DNA from: Euryarchaeota archaeon UBA556 | GTDB taxonomy: Archaea; Thermoplasmatota; Poseidoniia; Poseidoniales; Thalassarchaeaceae | Direction of reading: 5' to 3' | Length of the DNA stretch: 14,807 bases | NCBI GenBank assembly: GCA_002494975.1 | Contig: DADI01000026.1 | Coordinates: 1,003-15,809, forward strand | Part shown: positions 6,297 to 14,161 of the stretch, in pieces | How the letters are laid out: each line of letters starts with the position of its first letter | How positions within the stretch are numbered: position 1 is the stretch's first letter | Notes under the pieces: model-generated | The model's database searches: none | What the model was told of the DNA's origin: nothing | The model's input: the letters and a program-made list of their open reading frames with translations, nothing else | Made by a program: the position numbers and the translations under genes

Positions 6297-7577
6297 ATGA
6301 CTGACTGGAACGCAAAAAATCCCTATACATCTAAATTAACTGAGAACTATGTTCTTAATGGTAAAGGTTCAGGTAAAGAAACTCGCCACATAGTCTTCGA
6401 TTTAGGAGACTCTGGATTAGAATACAAGGCAGGTGATGCGCTGGGTGTAATACCCATTTGTCCTCCTGAAATAGTAGCCGATCTTCTCTCGTTGGGAGGT
6501 TTCACCGGTGAAGAGCAAGTAGAGACTAATCTGGGTATTTGTAGTCTACATGAAGCATTATCTACGAGATATGAGGTTCATAGAGTCTCGAAAAAATGGA
6601 TTGAAGGTCTCGGTTCAAGGGTAGTTTCAGGTGATGGCCCTATTGAAATCAAAATAGTTAGTCGAGATAGAGTTTCAACATCGGATGGTTCAACTGTTAT
6701 GAGTTGGAATGGTTCAGGGAATGAAGATGATTTGCCATCGGGTTATTCTGAGATTATTTCTCCAAATGATCCTGCTGAGGAACTTTGGAATAAATTAACC
6801 TCTGATCCAAAATCCATGGAAGACTATATGTGGACTAGAGATTATGTTGACACTCTTAGGGATTTCAGTAATATTTCATTCACTCCTCAAGAATTTATTG
6901 ATGGCATGGACCGATTAAAGCCTAGACTTTATTCTATAGCTAGTAGTCCTGAGTTTGAACCAGGTACAGTTCATTTAACCGTAGGAATTGTACGTTATAG
7001 TTATCATGAACGAGATAAGGCCGGATTAACTACGGGCTATCTCTCGGATAGATGTATAGTTGAAGAAACTCCAATTGGTGTATTCATGTCCCCTACTAGG
7101 TCATTTATTTTACCTGAAAAGGGAGATGTTGACTGTATTATGGTAGGTCCTGGTACCGGAATAGCTCCATTCAGGGCTTTTTTACAACAAAGAGATTTGA
7201 ATGGTGACAGCGGTCGGAATTGGTTATTCTTCGGAGACTGGACTGAGGAAGGCGAGTATTACTACAAAGAAGAAATGGATGATTGGAAAGATCGAGGTAT
7301 ACTCAATAAACACGACCTTGCTTGGTCACGTGATGGTTCCGAGAAGGTTTATGTCCAGCATTTGATGAGAGAAAATGGTTCCGAAATATGGGATTGGATT
7401 CATGGCGGTGGATATTTCTACGTCTGTGGAGATAAATCCCGAATGGCTAAAGATGTACATCAAACACTGATTGATATTTGTTCTGAGCATGGTGAAATGA
7501 GTCAAGAAGATGCTAAATCTTTCGTTGAAGAAAGTATGATGAAAAAGGAAAAGCGTTACTTGCGAGATGTCTATTGA
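6297..7577 (+). CDS. CysJ/cytochrome P450 reductase-type FAD/NADPH oxidoreductase without flavodoxin domain
   Basis: This is a diflavin-reductase-family enzyme that takes electrons from NADPH onto FAD. It has the ferredoxin-reductase half only: the FAD signature RLYSIASS at 210-217, GLTTGYLS at 243-250, the NADPH loop VGPGTGIAPFRAF at 283-295, AWSRDGSEKVYVQ at 342-354, YVCGDKSRMAKDVH at 375-388, and the terminal YLRDVY ending in an aromatic residue. In this family the Ser-Arg and Lys of the SRDGSEK segment bind the 2'-phosphate, so NADPH rather than NADH is expected. The N-terminal FMN flavodoxin domain of full-length CysJ or P450 reductase is missing, and the protein begins directly with the connecting-domain segment (NPYTSKLTENYVL). 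It must therefore pass electrons to a separate flavodoxin, a ferredoxin or directly to a partner such as a sulfite reductase; none is visible nearby. The start is set by GAGGTG. A T8 run follows the stop. Confidence 0.9.
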   Translation: MTDWNAKNPYTSKLTENYVLNGKGSGKETRHIVFDLGDSGLEYKAGDALGVIPICPPEIVADLLSLGGFTGEEQVETNLGICSLHEALSTRYEVHRVSKKWIEGLGSRVVSGDGPIEIKIVSRDRVSTSDGSTVMSWNGSGNEDDLPSGYSEIISPNDPAEELWNKLTSDPKSMEDYMWTRDYVDTLRDFSNISFTPQEFIDGMDRLKPRLYSIASSPEFEPGTVHLTVGIVRYSYHERDKAGLTTGYLSDRCIVEETPIGVFMSPTRSFILPEKGDVDCIMVGPGTGIAPFRAFLQQRDLNGDSGRNWLFFGDWTEEGEYYYKEEMDDWKDRGILNKHDLAWSRDGSEKVYVQHLMRENGSEIWDWIHGGGYFYVCGDKSRMAKDVHQTLIDICSEHGEMSQEDAKSFVEESMMKKEKRYLRDVY

Positions 7578-7592
7578 TTGTTAAATTTAGGA

Positions 7593-7600
7593 TTTTTTTT
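7593..7600 (+). terminator. T8 run, candidate transcription terminator
   Basis: Eight consecutive Ts lie 16 bases after the stop of the reductase gene, with no strong hairpin before them. Archaeal termination commonly uses such U-tracts. It separates the reductase from the biotin carboxylase pair. Confidence 0.5.
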
Positions 7601-7636
7601 CCGATGCAATCATAGTGTACCTTTCGTTGCCAGAGA

Positions 7637-8974
7637 ATGATGTTTAGAAGAGTCCTCATTGCAAATCGTGGAGAAATCGCTCTACGAATTCTTCGTTCGC
7701 TACATTCATTAGGTATAGAGGCGGTAATGATATATGGCCGAGAGGATAGGATATCGACTCCTGTAAGATTGGCAGATGAATCCGTATATATCCCTCGCGA
7801 TGACCCTCTGGCGTCTTACTTAGATATCGAAGCAATTGTTGCAGCCGCCAAAGAGGTGGGAGCCGACGCAGTTCATCCAGGTTATGGTTTTCTCGCTGAA
7901 AATCCTACCTTTGCGAGAAGACTTTCTGAAGAGGGGATAATTTTCATTGGTCCCAGCCCTGAAGTTCTTCAATTATTAGGCGATAAAATTACTGCTAGAG
8001 AGGCGATGTCAAAAGCGGGTCTTCCTATTGCTAGAGGTTCACCAGGTCCTATATCAAATCCGGAAGAAGCGTCAATAATCGCTGAAGAAATTGGTTTCCC
8101 TGTAATCATAAAAGCGGCAGCCGGAGGAGGTGGTATAGGTATGCAAGTGGTAGAATCTTCTGAGGAATTTGAATCTGCTATGCAACTTTGTCAAGGGCGT
8201 GCACTTTCTGCTTTCGGCGATGATAGAGTATTTTTAGAGAAATTTATCGAAGGTGCACAGCATATTGAATTCCAAGTTTTGGGAGATGGTAAAGATGCGA
8301 TTCATTTTGGTGAAAGATTTTGTTCAATCCAAAGAAGGCATCAGAAAATACTTGAAGAAGGTCCTTGGTTATCCGAAGAAATAAGGCAAGAAATTGGCAA
8401 TAAAGTAGTCGAGGGCGCTAAGGCAGTAGGGTACTGTGGATTAGCTACGTTTGAGTTTCTCAGGGATTCTAATGGAGATTTTTATTTTTTAGAGGTTAAT
8501 CCTAGAGTACAAGTTGAGCATACGGTTACAGAAATGATTACTGGGACTGATTTAGTATCTTTAGGAATAAGGGTAGCATCGGGCGAAGAAATAAGGCTTA
8601 AGCAGAATGATATTAATATCAATGGTCATGCCATACAAGTTAGATTAAATGCAGAAAATCCTGTTACTTTAGCACCATCTCCTGGTAAATTATGGGAATG
8701 TCACTGGCCTGGTGGTCCTGGTGTGAGAATTGACACTCACGCTTATACTGGTTACGACATGCCTTCTTCATTTGATAGTCTGTTAGCGAAATTAATTGTT
8801 TGGGCTCCTTCTAGGGATGAATCTATTGCAAAATTGAAAGCGGCTTTATCGGAAACGAAATTATTGGGTGTTGATACTTTAATCCCACTACATCAAGCGA
8901 TTTTATCAGAAGATGACTTCCGTAAAAGAAATATTACTATACACTATCTCGAAGAACATAAAAACTTGTTATGA
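7637..8974 (+). CDS. accC: Biotin carboxylase subunit of an acyl-CoA carboxylase
   Basis: This is the ATP-grasp enzyme that carboxylates biotin on a carrier protein, feeding acetyl- or propionyl-CoA carboxylase. At 445 residues it matches stand-alone AccC and lacks the biotin-carrier tail of fused archaeal alpha chains. Visible: N-terminal RRVLIANRGEIALRI at 4-18; HPGYGFLAENP at 80-90; the ATP-contacting lysine in LLGDKITA at 113-120; IIKAAAGGGGIGM at 157-169 with K159 and the glycine loop; HIEFQVLGD at 209-217; CSIQRRHQKILEEGP at 229-243; FLEVNPRVQVEHTVTE at 284-299 with the metal-binding Glu, Asn and Arg; and PGGPGVRID in the C domain. All key residues are present. Two adjacent ATGs (7637 and 7640) give the same protein bar one Met; neither has a good Shine-Dalgarno. 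The PfkB kinase follows after 12 bases. No carboxyltransferase or biotin-carrier gene is in the window, so the acyl-CoA substrate is open. Confidence 0.95.
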   Translation: MMFRRVLIANRGEIALRILRSLHSLGIEAVMIYGREDRISTPVRLADESVYIPRDDPLASYLDIEAIVAAAKEVGADAVHPGYGFLAENPTFARRLSEEGIIFIGPSPEVLQLLGDKITAREAMSKAGLPIARGSPGPISNPEEASIIAEEIGFPVIIKAAAGGGGIGMQVVESSEEFESAMQLCQGRALSAFGDDRVFLEKFIEGAQHIEFQVLGDGKDAIHFGERFCSIQRRHQKILEEGPWLSEEIRQEIGNKVVEGAKAVGYCGLATFEFLRDSNGDFYFLEVNPRVQVEHTVTEMITGTDLVSLGIRVASGEEIRLKQNDININGHAIQVRLNAENPVTLAPSPGKLWECHWPGGPGVRIDTHAYTGYDMPSSFDSLLAKLIVWAPSRDESIAKLKAALSETKLLGVDTLIPLHQAILSEDDFRKRNITIHYLEEHKNLL

Positions 8975-8980
8975 GGAGGT
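8975..8980 (+). promoter_or_regulatory. Shine-Dalgarno site selecting a TTG start
   Basis: GGAGGT lies directly after the TGA of the biotin carboxylase and six bases before TTG at 8987. This is what identifies the TTG as the start of the PfkB-family gene; the encoded MEIVIVGSIGYD is the expected first strand of the fold. Confidence 0.85.
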
Positions 8981-8986
8981 AGTATT

Positions 8987-9949
8987 TTGGAAATAGTGAT
9001 TGTAGGGAGTATTGGTTATGACGATATATCGACTCCCGAAGCAGAGGGTTCAGACCTATTAGGAGGCGCAGCTACGTATGCTGGTTTATCAGCAGCCTTC
9101 CATAGCCTAGATGATAACCAAAAATCTCCTAAAATAGGTATTGTAAGCGCAGTTGGACAGGATTTTTCTACATCTGATCAATTAAAACTAGAATCTTCTG
9201 GATTAAATCTTGCAGGAGTAGTGATGCGAAATGGCGATACATTCCGGTGGTCAGGTAAATATCAAGGTTCTATGGAAAATGCTCAAACTATTTCGACTGA
9301 TGTCAATGTATTAGAAAATTTCAATCCAGAGGTGCCAGAATCGTGGAGAACCCCTCAAGTGTTGTTCTGTGCTAATACTCATCCTGCAACTCAAGTTTCG
9401 GTATTAGATCAATGCCCCAGCGCAGTAATTACAGCCCTTGATTCTTTTATGTTATGGATAAAGGAAGAAGAAAAAACACTTTCAGAAGCTCTTCGTAAAG
9501 TCGATATAGCAATACTGAATGAAGAAGAAGTCTGTGCTATCGCTCATGATGATGTTCTTCCCCGTGCTATTAGCTCTCTTCAGTCAGGTTCTGCTTTGTA
9601 TGGTGGAGAGTCGGCTGGTCATGGTCCACGTTGTATCATTGTCAAGAGAGGGAGTAGTGGAGTACTTGCTAAGTTTCCATTTGGATTTATTGCCCTACCT
9701 GCTTACCCGATAGCCAATGTTGTCGATCCTACTGGATGCGGTGATTCATTTGCTGGTGCATTTTTAGCAAACATATCTGGGAGGCCAGGTGCATTGAATG
9801 ATATCGATACTATTCGTAATGCTTTAATTCATGCAACTGTTACTGCATCTTTCACAATAGGTGGCTTAGGGACTTCCAGTATTTCTAAAATTCAGCGCGG
9901 ATTGTATCATGCAAGATTAGATAGATTTAGAAGAATTGTCGGTTTGTAA
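8987..9949 (+). CDS. PfkB/ribokinase-family carbohydrate kinase
   Basis: This is a 320-residue ribokinase-fold kinase that should phosphorylate a sugar or nucleoside-like hydroxyl with ATP. Features: first strand IVIVGSIGYDD, LGGAATYAG at 25-33 (substrate-side glycines), TFRWSGKY at 85-92, FCANTHP at 127-133, LNEEE at 177-181, IIVKRGSSGV at 217-226, and the catalytic and anion-hole signature DPTGCGDSFAGAF at 247-259 with the general base D253. The FRWSGKY and ANTHP motifs fit a functionally uncharacterised PfkB subgroup better than ribokinase or fructokinase, so no substrate is assigned. The start is TTG, supported by GGAGGT. It lies 12 bases after the biotin carboxylase and is surely co-transcribed, although no pathway connection is obvious. 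It converges with the next gene, with one base between the two stop codons. Confidence 0.92.
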   Translation: MEIVIVGSIGYDDISTPEAEGSDLLGGAATYAGLSAAFHSLDDNQKSPKIGIVSAVGQDFSTSDQLKLESSGLNLAGVVMRNGDTFRWSGKYQGSMENAQTISTDVNVLENFNPEVPESWRTPQVLFCANTHPATQVSVLDQCPSAVITALDSFMLWIKEEEKTLSEALRKVDIAILNEEEVCAIAHDDVLPRAISSLQSGSALYGGESAGHGPRCIIVKRGSSGVLAKFPFGFIALPAYPIANVVDPTGCGDSFAGAFLANISGRPGALNDIDTIRNALIHATVTASFTIGGLGTSSISKIQRGLYHARLDRFRRIVGL

Positions 9950-9950
9950 T

Positions 9951-11786
9951 TTATTCCAATCTTCTGATACCTCTTACATGTCCTGAATCATCTTTATTTG
10001 AAGTTCTACGCATTTGATTGAATTTCAACATAGGTTGTTCTTCAGCAATTAATACTGTAGGGCTATGTTCTTCACCTCTTGAAACACGATTAACTACTTG
10101 GTCCATAGCATCTCTTCCAGATAGAGAAGGCTTGGTATTATTTATGTTTAGAATTCTATTATTCGCGCTATCTGCTTGATGTTCTTGATCACTCCTTAGC
10201 CTTAGGTGCTGTTGAGTTTGAAACCTAGATTTTTCGTTTACTTCGATTCCATCTGGGTCACCATATTCTGAGGCATAACTTAGATTTTCGCTCATGTAAT
10301 TACGAGATCTAGGTACTAAAATCCTCTCAAGAATACCCAATTTTCTTTTTCTAACCGGCGGTTTTCTTAGTACTAACCGCCCGTCTCCAAGCGAATTAGC
10401 AATTTTCAATAATCCGGGGAATTCTCCTAAGTCAGTAGGTTCAGGTAATGCAGCATTAATTTGTGCTTCTCTTCGTAATGATTGTTGAGCTCTAGCTTTT
10501 TTTACCAAGCCTGGTTTACATTCTATTCTCACGGCTTCATCCGTTGGTGCAGGTAATAGGCCGTTCTGATAATTATTCATTGGGCTACGTTTTAATCCAT
10601 TAGCAGCCTTTATCATTTCTGCACTCGATATTGGTCTTTCGTGTATTTCTGTTCCTGTACTGTATGCCCCAAAGATTGAGATTTCAGAATCATTATTCTT
10701 ATTTCGTTGTTCAATATATTGTTCAGGTGCAGAATAAGATGATTCTTGTAAAGGCGGTGGTGAATAATTTACAGGTTCTGTTAATGATGATGGGGCAGGG
10801 TCAGCATCAAACATTCCACCTAATTCAAAACCAAACATATCAGAACCCATATTTTCAGTATCGAACTCGGTACGATTTTCTGTTTTTTTCTCATTATACC
10901 ACGATGGTTCATTTCTACCCCATGTTTGTTGATATGCCGAAGTTCTTTCAGTAATTTCTTGCCTATTCTCATTTAAATTTACATGTGTATTAAAATTTGT
11001 ATCTATAATTGGTACTTGAGTTTCAAAAAGTGGTATATTCTCCTCAGGATGGAGTCTATTGTAATCGACTGGGGGTTCATTATAATCTTGTAAGGGCTGA
11101 ATTTGATTATCAATATCTATTTTTGTCTCTTCTATATTTGGTGCACTAAGGAGCCTTTTCGGTTTCATTATAGTATTTGTACTTCTAAATTCTCTTTCTA
11201 AGGATGCTTTTGCTTCTGCAACTGATTGACCATTACTTACCTTTTGAATAATCATTTGTATTCTTAATAGAGTTTCTTGATCATTCAACCTCGATTGAAT
11301 TATGTGTCTGTCTCCAATATTAGTTTCAATAACTAGTGCGGGATTTTTGAATAGAAAGTATGAGATTGCTGAACTAGCACCTAGAATCGAGACAGCATAT
11401 CCGAGAGGTGGAATTAATGCTGTAGCGCCTAAGTAACAGGCGGCTCCCCCCCATAACACAGTACCTGCAGGTACTTTTGGAATATCGATACTCCTAGTTC
11501 TCGAAATAGAAGCCAAATCAAGTCTTATACCCTTTTTTAGGCTATTTGATAGAACTAGCTGACGCTGAGTTATGGCAATCCTGAATTTACCCCCTACCCC
11601 AACCAAAGAGAGGTTGCCGAACAGTGCCGACTCTCCCTCATCCGGTCGGGCATTACGCCCGAACGTGTGCATCCAGCACGCGAGCGACTCATTGACGATA
11701 TAATAACTCGGTTCATTGACCCGATAAATCAGTCTCTTCGTGTACGTTTTGTCTCTCGCCGTTTTTTTAGAAAACGGTAGTGCCAA
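9951..11786 (-). CDS. Unrecognised membrane-anchored protein with long disordered tail, 611 aa
   Basis: I do not recognise this family. Residues about 66-105 (KFRIAITQRQLVLSN) look like a small beta domain, possibly PH-like. Residues 107-146 form one hairpin of hydrophobic helices, and a second short strand-helix unit (LVIETNIGDRHIIQSRL) ends near residue 185. The rest, about 200-611, is low in order: rich in Asn, Gln, Ser, Pro and Glu, with a basic KPPVRKRKLG patch near 475-485. This suggests a membrane-anchored protein with a cytoplasmic scaffold tail. The start is TTG at 11786, overlapping the last 20 bases of the SelB-like gene, with no Shine-Dalgarno; the next in-frame ATG is codon 39. 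The 5' part is strikingly GC-rich: 69 of 120 bases over 11581-11700. It probably shares a transcript with the SelB-like gene. A real gene is certain; the exact start is not. Confidence 0.75.
   Translation of the reverse strand: MALPFSKKTARDKTYTKRLIYRVNEPSYYIVNESLACWMHTFGRNARPDEGESALFGNLSLVGVGGKFRIAITQRQLVLSNSLKKGIRLDLASISRTRSIDIPKVPAGTVLWGGAACYLGATALIPPLGYAVSILGASSAISYFLFKNPALVIETNIGDRHIIQSRLNDQETLLRIQMIIQKVSNGQSVAEAKASLEREFRSTNTIMKPKRLLSAPNIEETKIDIDNQIQPLQDYNEPPVDYNRLHPEENIPLFETQVPIIDTNFNTHVNLNENRQEITERTSAYQQTWGRNEPSWYNEKKTENRTEFDTENMGSDMFGFELGGMFDADPAPSSLTEPVNYSPPPLQESSYSAPEQYIEQRNKNNDSEISIFGAYSTGTEIHERPISSAEMIKAANGLKRSPMNNYQNGLLPAPTDEAVRIECKPGLVKKARAQQSLRREAQINAALPEPTDLGEFPGLLKIANSLGDGRLVLRKPPVRKRKLGILERILVPRSRNYMSENLSYASEYGDPDGIEVNEKSRFQTQQHLRLRSDQEHQADSANNRILNINNTKPSLSGRDAMDQVVNRVSRGEEHSPTVLIAEEQPMLKFNQMRRTSNKDDSGHVRGIRRLE
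11759..11777. repeat. Inverted repeat CCGTTTT/AAAACGG over a gene junction
   Basis: A perfect 7-bp stem (11759-11765 with 11771-11777) with a 5-base loop covers the stop codon of the SelB-like gene and lies just inside the start of the 611-residue gene. As RNA it could affect termination or translational coupling at the overlap. Role inferred. Confidence 0.3.
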
Positions 11787-12759
11787 TAATGCGCATGGGC
11801 ATGGCGTCTAATTGAGAAATAATTACCGGAGGGCTCCGTTCTAACCTTGTCCATAGGGGTACCTCCCAATCAACAGTTACAATTGACTTTTCTTTATTGG
11901 TAATTCTTCCAACTACAAATTGCATATCTACTGCTGCATGTATTATGTCACCGACCTCTAACTCTCGCTTCTGGAAAGGCGCTTTGTTTATTTCAAAAGT
12001 AGATTCAGTATTCTTAATTAACGCTCCTGAATCTAAATGTGTAACCATACAACCTCTGTGTAACGTTTCTTCTCTAAGATTTCTTATTGCTAAGCCAACT
12101 CTATCTCCTGATACAGCGATTTCTACATCATCATCCATTACTTGTAGACTTCGAACAATCCCATTTTCTTCTGCAGGTAAAACCTGTATTGTATCGTGTT
12201 TAGATACAGAGCCAGATTGTACATATCCGATTGCCACTAAACCAACTCCTTTAACATTAAAATGTTGGTCGACTGGTATAATTAAACTTCCTTCATTTCC
12301 TTTTGTATATTCCATTAGAGAAAATAACTTCTCTCTAATTTCATGTTCATCAGGTACGGTTTCAAATAAATCCCAATCTTTTAGTCCCGATTGATGAATA
12401 ATCATTTTCACCTGCTCAGGATCTACCCAACCTCCAGATTCAGGATTTATTATTATGAGTCCTTTTTTTATTCCAGCACATCCAAAGGATACGCAAATCT
12501 CCCCTAATGATGCATCTACTTTCGAAACCTCAATAATTCCGACTTTGGCTACATTTAACACTGAAAGCAAAGGCCTTATCTTTTCAGGATGTTTAAGTGG
12601 TCTTAGTAATGAAATTATTTGTGTAACTCCATTTCTTTCTTCTTTGAATACATAAGATTCAATATCTCTAACATCTCCTTTTTTAGCGATACTTCTGGCA
12701 AGATTTTCCGAACCAACGAAGGCAATATTGAGTACAGGCACAAATATCCGAATAGCCAT
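11767..12759 (-). CDS. SelB/EF1A-like protein with degenerate GTPase domain
   Basis: This protein is related to the SelB/EF-Tu class of translational GTPases. The N-terminal 155 residues follow the fold of a G domain, but the nucleotide motifs are gone. The expected GHxDHGK loop reads FVGSENLARSIAKKG at 14-28. The DxPGH region is replaced by LKHPEKIRPLL at 55-65, followed by a recognisable GIIEVSKVDASLGE at 74-87. The NKxD motif is replaced by IIINPESGG at 102-110. Residues 159-245 form a normal beta-barrel domain 2 (IPVDQHFNVKGVGLVAIGYVQ, GDRVGLAIRNL), and 255-330 form a third barrel. It should therefore not bind GTP in the usual way and may act as a structural or tRNA/ribosome-binding paralogue. 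The ATG at 12759 has no clear Shine-Dalgarno. It follows the thioesterase by 39 bases and overlaps the membrane-anchored gene by 20. Confidence 0.8.
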   Translation of the reverse strand: MAIRIFVPVLNIAFVGSENLARSIAKKGDVRDIESYVFKEERNGVTQIISLLRPLKHPEKIRPLLSVLNVAKVGIIEVSKVDASLGEICVSFGCAGIKKGLIIINPESGGWVDPEQVKMIIHQSGLKDWDLFETVPDEHEIREKLFSLMEYTKGNEGSLIIPVDQHFNVKGVGLVAIGYVQSGSVSKHDTIQVLPAEENGIVRSLQVMDDDVEIAVSGDRVGLAIRNLREETLHRGCMVTHLDSGALIKNTESTFEINKAPFQKRELEVGDIIHAAVDMQFVVGRITNKEKSIVTVDWEVPLWTRLERSPPVIISQLDAMPMRIIGTTVF

Positions 12760-12798
12760 CCCTTGTTGAAAGGAACGGTGACAAAGTTATCGTTATGT

Positions 12799-13248
12799 TC
12801 AACTCATAGCTTCTCTTGCTCTTTGGGCAGCATTCCATAAATCCTTTTCCTCATCAGTTATTGGTTTGAATTGTGGTATATTAATTGCCTTCATATCTCT
12901 ATCGATAGCAACCATGAAAAAGAAACCAGAGCAAATTTCTTCTCCAATCCATTCAGACCTTGATAATCTACAAGATATGACATGTATACCCGCCGTCCTT
13001 GGAGAGGTCCAAACTACTTTTGCGGTGGTGCGAATAACATCTCCTTGGTATGCAGGTCTTCTAAATTTTAGTGCATCTACTGATACAGTGACAAAATTTC
13101 TATGAGCGAACTTAGATGCTGCCATTCCAGCAGCGGTGTCCATTATCGCCATTAGCCTTCCTCCAAATAATGTATCTAGAGCATTGGTATCTCCTGGAAA
13201 TACCTCATTTAGTTGTATTACTGGGTCTGTGGAGTAGGCCTCATCCAT
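12799..13248 (-). CDS. Hot-dog-fold acyl-CoA thioesterase
   Basis: This is a YciA/acyl-CoA-thioesterase-type hot-dog protein, expected to hydrolyse acyl-CoA thioesters. Counting from the upstream TTG at 13257, the family signature VFPGDTNALDTLFGGRLM (19-36) leads into the central helix with the likely catalytic aspartate D40 (IMDTAAGMAA). VTVSVDALKFRRPAYQGD at 56-73 and the strand SGFFFMVAI follow. Its length of about 150 residues is normal for a single hot-dog domain, which would work as an oligomer. I prefer the ATG at 13248 over the in-frame TTG at 13257: GAGAGG lies 11 bases before the ATG but only 2 before the TTG. The SelB-like gene follows after 39 bases on the same strand. The gene is divergent from the 13362 gene. 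Substrate chain length cannot be read from sequence. Confidence 0.9.
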   Translation of the reverse strand: MDEAYSTDPVIQLNEVFPGDTNALDTLFGGRLMAIMDTAAGMAASKFAHRNFVTVSVDALKFRRPAYQGDVIRTTAKVVWTSPRTAGIHVISCRLSRSEWIGEEICSGFFFMVAIDRDMKAINIPQFKPITDEEKDLWNAAQRAREAMS

Positions 13249-13303
13249 GTCTATCAAGTCCTCTCAAACACTCATCAAACTTGAAACCATCATATTGTTT
13301 TTA

Positions 13304-13322
13304 CGAAAATAACTCATTTTCG
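13304..13322. promoter_or_regulatory. Inverted repeat in a divergent promoter region
   Basis: CGAAAAT at 13304-13310 and ATTTTCG at 13316-13322 form a perfect 7-bp inverted repeat with a 5-base spacer. It lies in the gap between the divergent thioesterase and TraB-like genes, the right place for a dimeric regulator. No TATA box is obvious for either gene. Role inferred. Confidence 0.3.
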
Positions 13323-13361
13323 AACCGTTGTATTCAATCCTGAGTACTGTTTCGGACAGCC

Positions 13362-14159
13362 ATGGAGATGCCGGAGTTAGTCTGGGGTGAATATCATTTC
13401 AAAGACCCAGAGGTTGGTAAAATCATCTTTTGGCCACATATCCCATGTTTACGCATGCCTTCTAAATTAAGATCTCATTCTAGTTTCCATGGAATTGCAT
13501 TTATGACCTCATCAATAGATTTGAAGTCATGGATAGTTGAAGCAGAGCAAGAACAAGATAGTCCCGGAGTTCATCGTGATTCTGCGATTGCATCAGGAAC
13601 TGTACTTGGAAGATTAATGAGTGATTTGAATGAATTAGATGTAGATGGGCCAATGATTCCCGACCCCGAACAAATACGTTTACTTTTACATGCTCAAAAC
13701 TCAAGAGGGGGCATTCCCGTTTATGCTATTGAACCAAGTCTTGATGATGAAAAATGGGTTGAATGGCAGATAAATAGTGCAGATCAACAAGTGACCTATT
13801 CTAATTTAATCCTTACTTTAACTACCGGTCGGCGTTGGAAAAAAATAAGAAAAAATGCAATTAGTTCAGTTTCATTATCTAAGGGTGTTAATGCTGATTT
13901 AGGGGCTGCATCAGCATCAGCAGCGACATGGTGGATAGAAGAGCAGCGAGGTATTTCTGAAGAATTAGTTGCTTTGAGAGATAATAGATTTGTTTCTCGA
14001 ATAAGAGGAGCATTAAGAGACCTACACAATAGTAGGGTTGATGATACTGAAGCACAGGAGACTACTTTGTTAGTACCCATCCATCAGGCTTGGCTGCCTT
14101 CCATAAAGAAGGCAATTGGTTCTTGTTTGGATATTGAATTGATAAATCCGGAGGAGTAA
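13362..14159 (+). CDS. Possible TraB-like protein, 265 aa
   Basis: Assignment is tentative. The C-terminal part contains ISEELVALRDNRFVSRIRG (198-216) followed by TTLLVPIHQAWLPSIKKAIG (234-253). A helix with two spaced arginines followed by a hydrophobic strand ending in a histidine recalls the TraB/PrgY family, where the corresponding elements are an RD..R helix and a VVGxxH strand. The N-terminal GEYHF at 9-13 could match the family's first strand histidine, but the middle (about 60-160) shows no motif I know. There is no signal peptide or transmembrane helix. Two in-frame ATGs (13362, 13368) have no Shine-Dalgarno, so it may be leaderless. The TBP-like gene begins two bases after its stop, so the two are one transcript. 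It could equally be an unrelated lineage-specific protein. Confidence 0.6.
   Translation: MEMPELVWGEYHFKDPEVGKIIFWPHIPCLRMPSKLRSHSSFHGIAFMTSSIDLKSWIVEAEQEQDSPGVHRDSAIASGTVLGRLMSDLNELDVDGPMIPDPEQIRLLLHAQNSRGGIPVYAIEPSLDDEKWVEWQINSADQQVTYSNLILTLTTGRRWKKIRKNAISSVSLSKGVNADLGAASASAATWWIEEQRGISEELVALRDNRFVSRIRGALRDLHNSRVDDTEAQETTLLVPIHQAWLPSIKKAIGSCLDIELINPEE
14150..14154 (+). promoter_or_regulatory. Shine-Dalgarno site of the TBP-like gene
   Basis: GGAGG lies inside the last codons of the preceding gene, seven bases before ATG 14162. It fixes that start and shows translational coupling. Confidence 0.75.
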
Positions 14160-14161
14160 AT

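Noticed and set aside
11640-11760. tRNA gene in the GC-rich stretch
   Set aside because: The TCGGGC/GCCCGA hairpin has a 5-base loop, and no T-arm or acceptor stem can be assembled around it on either strand.
11897-12394. 165-codon plus-strand open frame
   Set aside because: It is antisense to the SelB-like gene, which has clear family pattern; this frame has none.
13796-14080. 94-codon minus-strand open frame
   Set aside because: It is a shadow of the TraB-like gene, with no ribosome site and no protein pattern.
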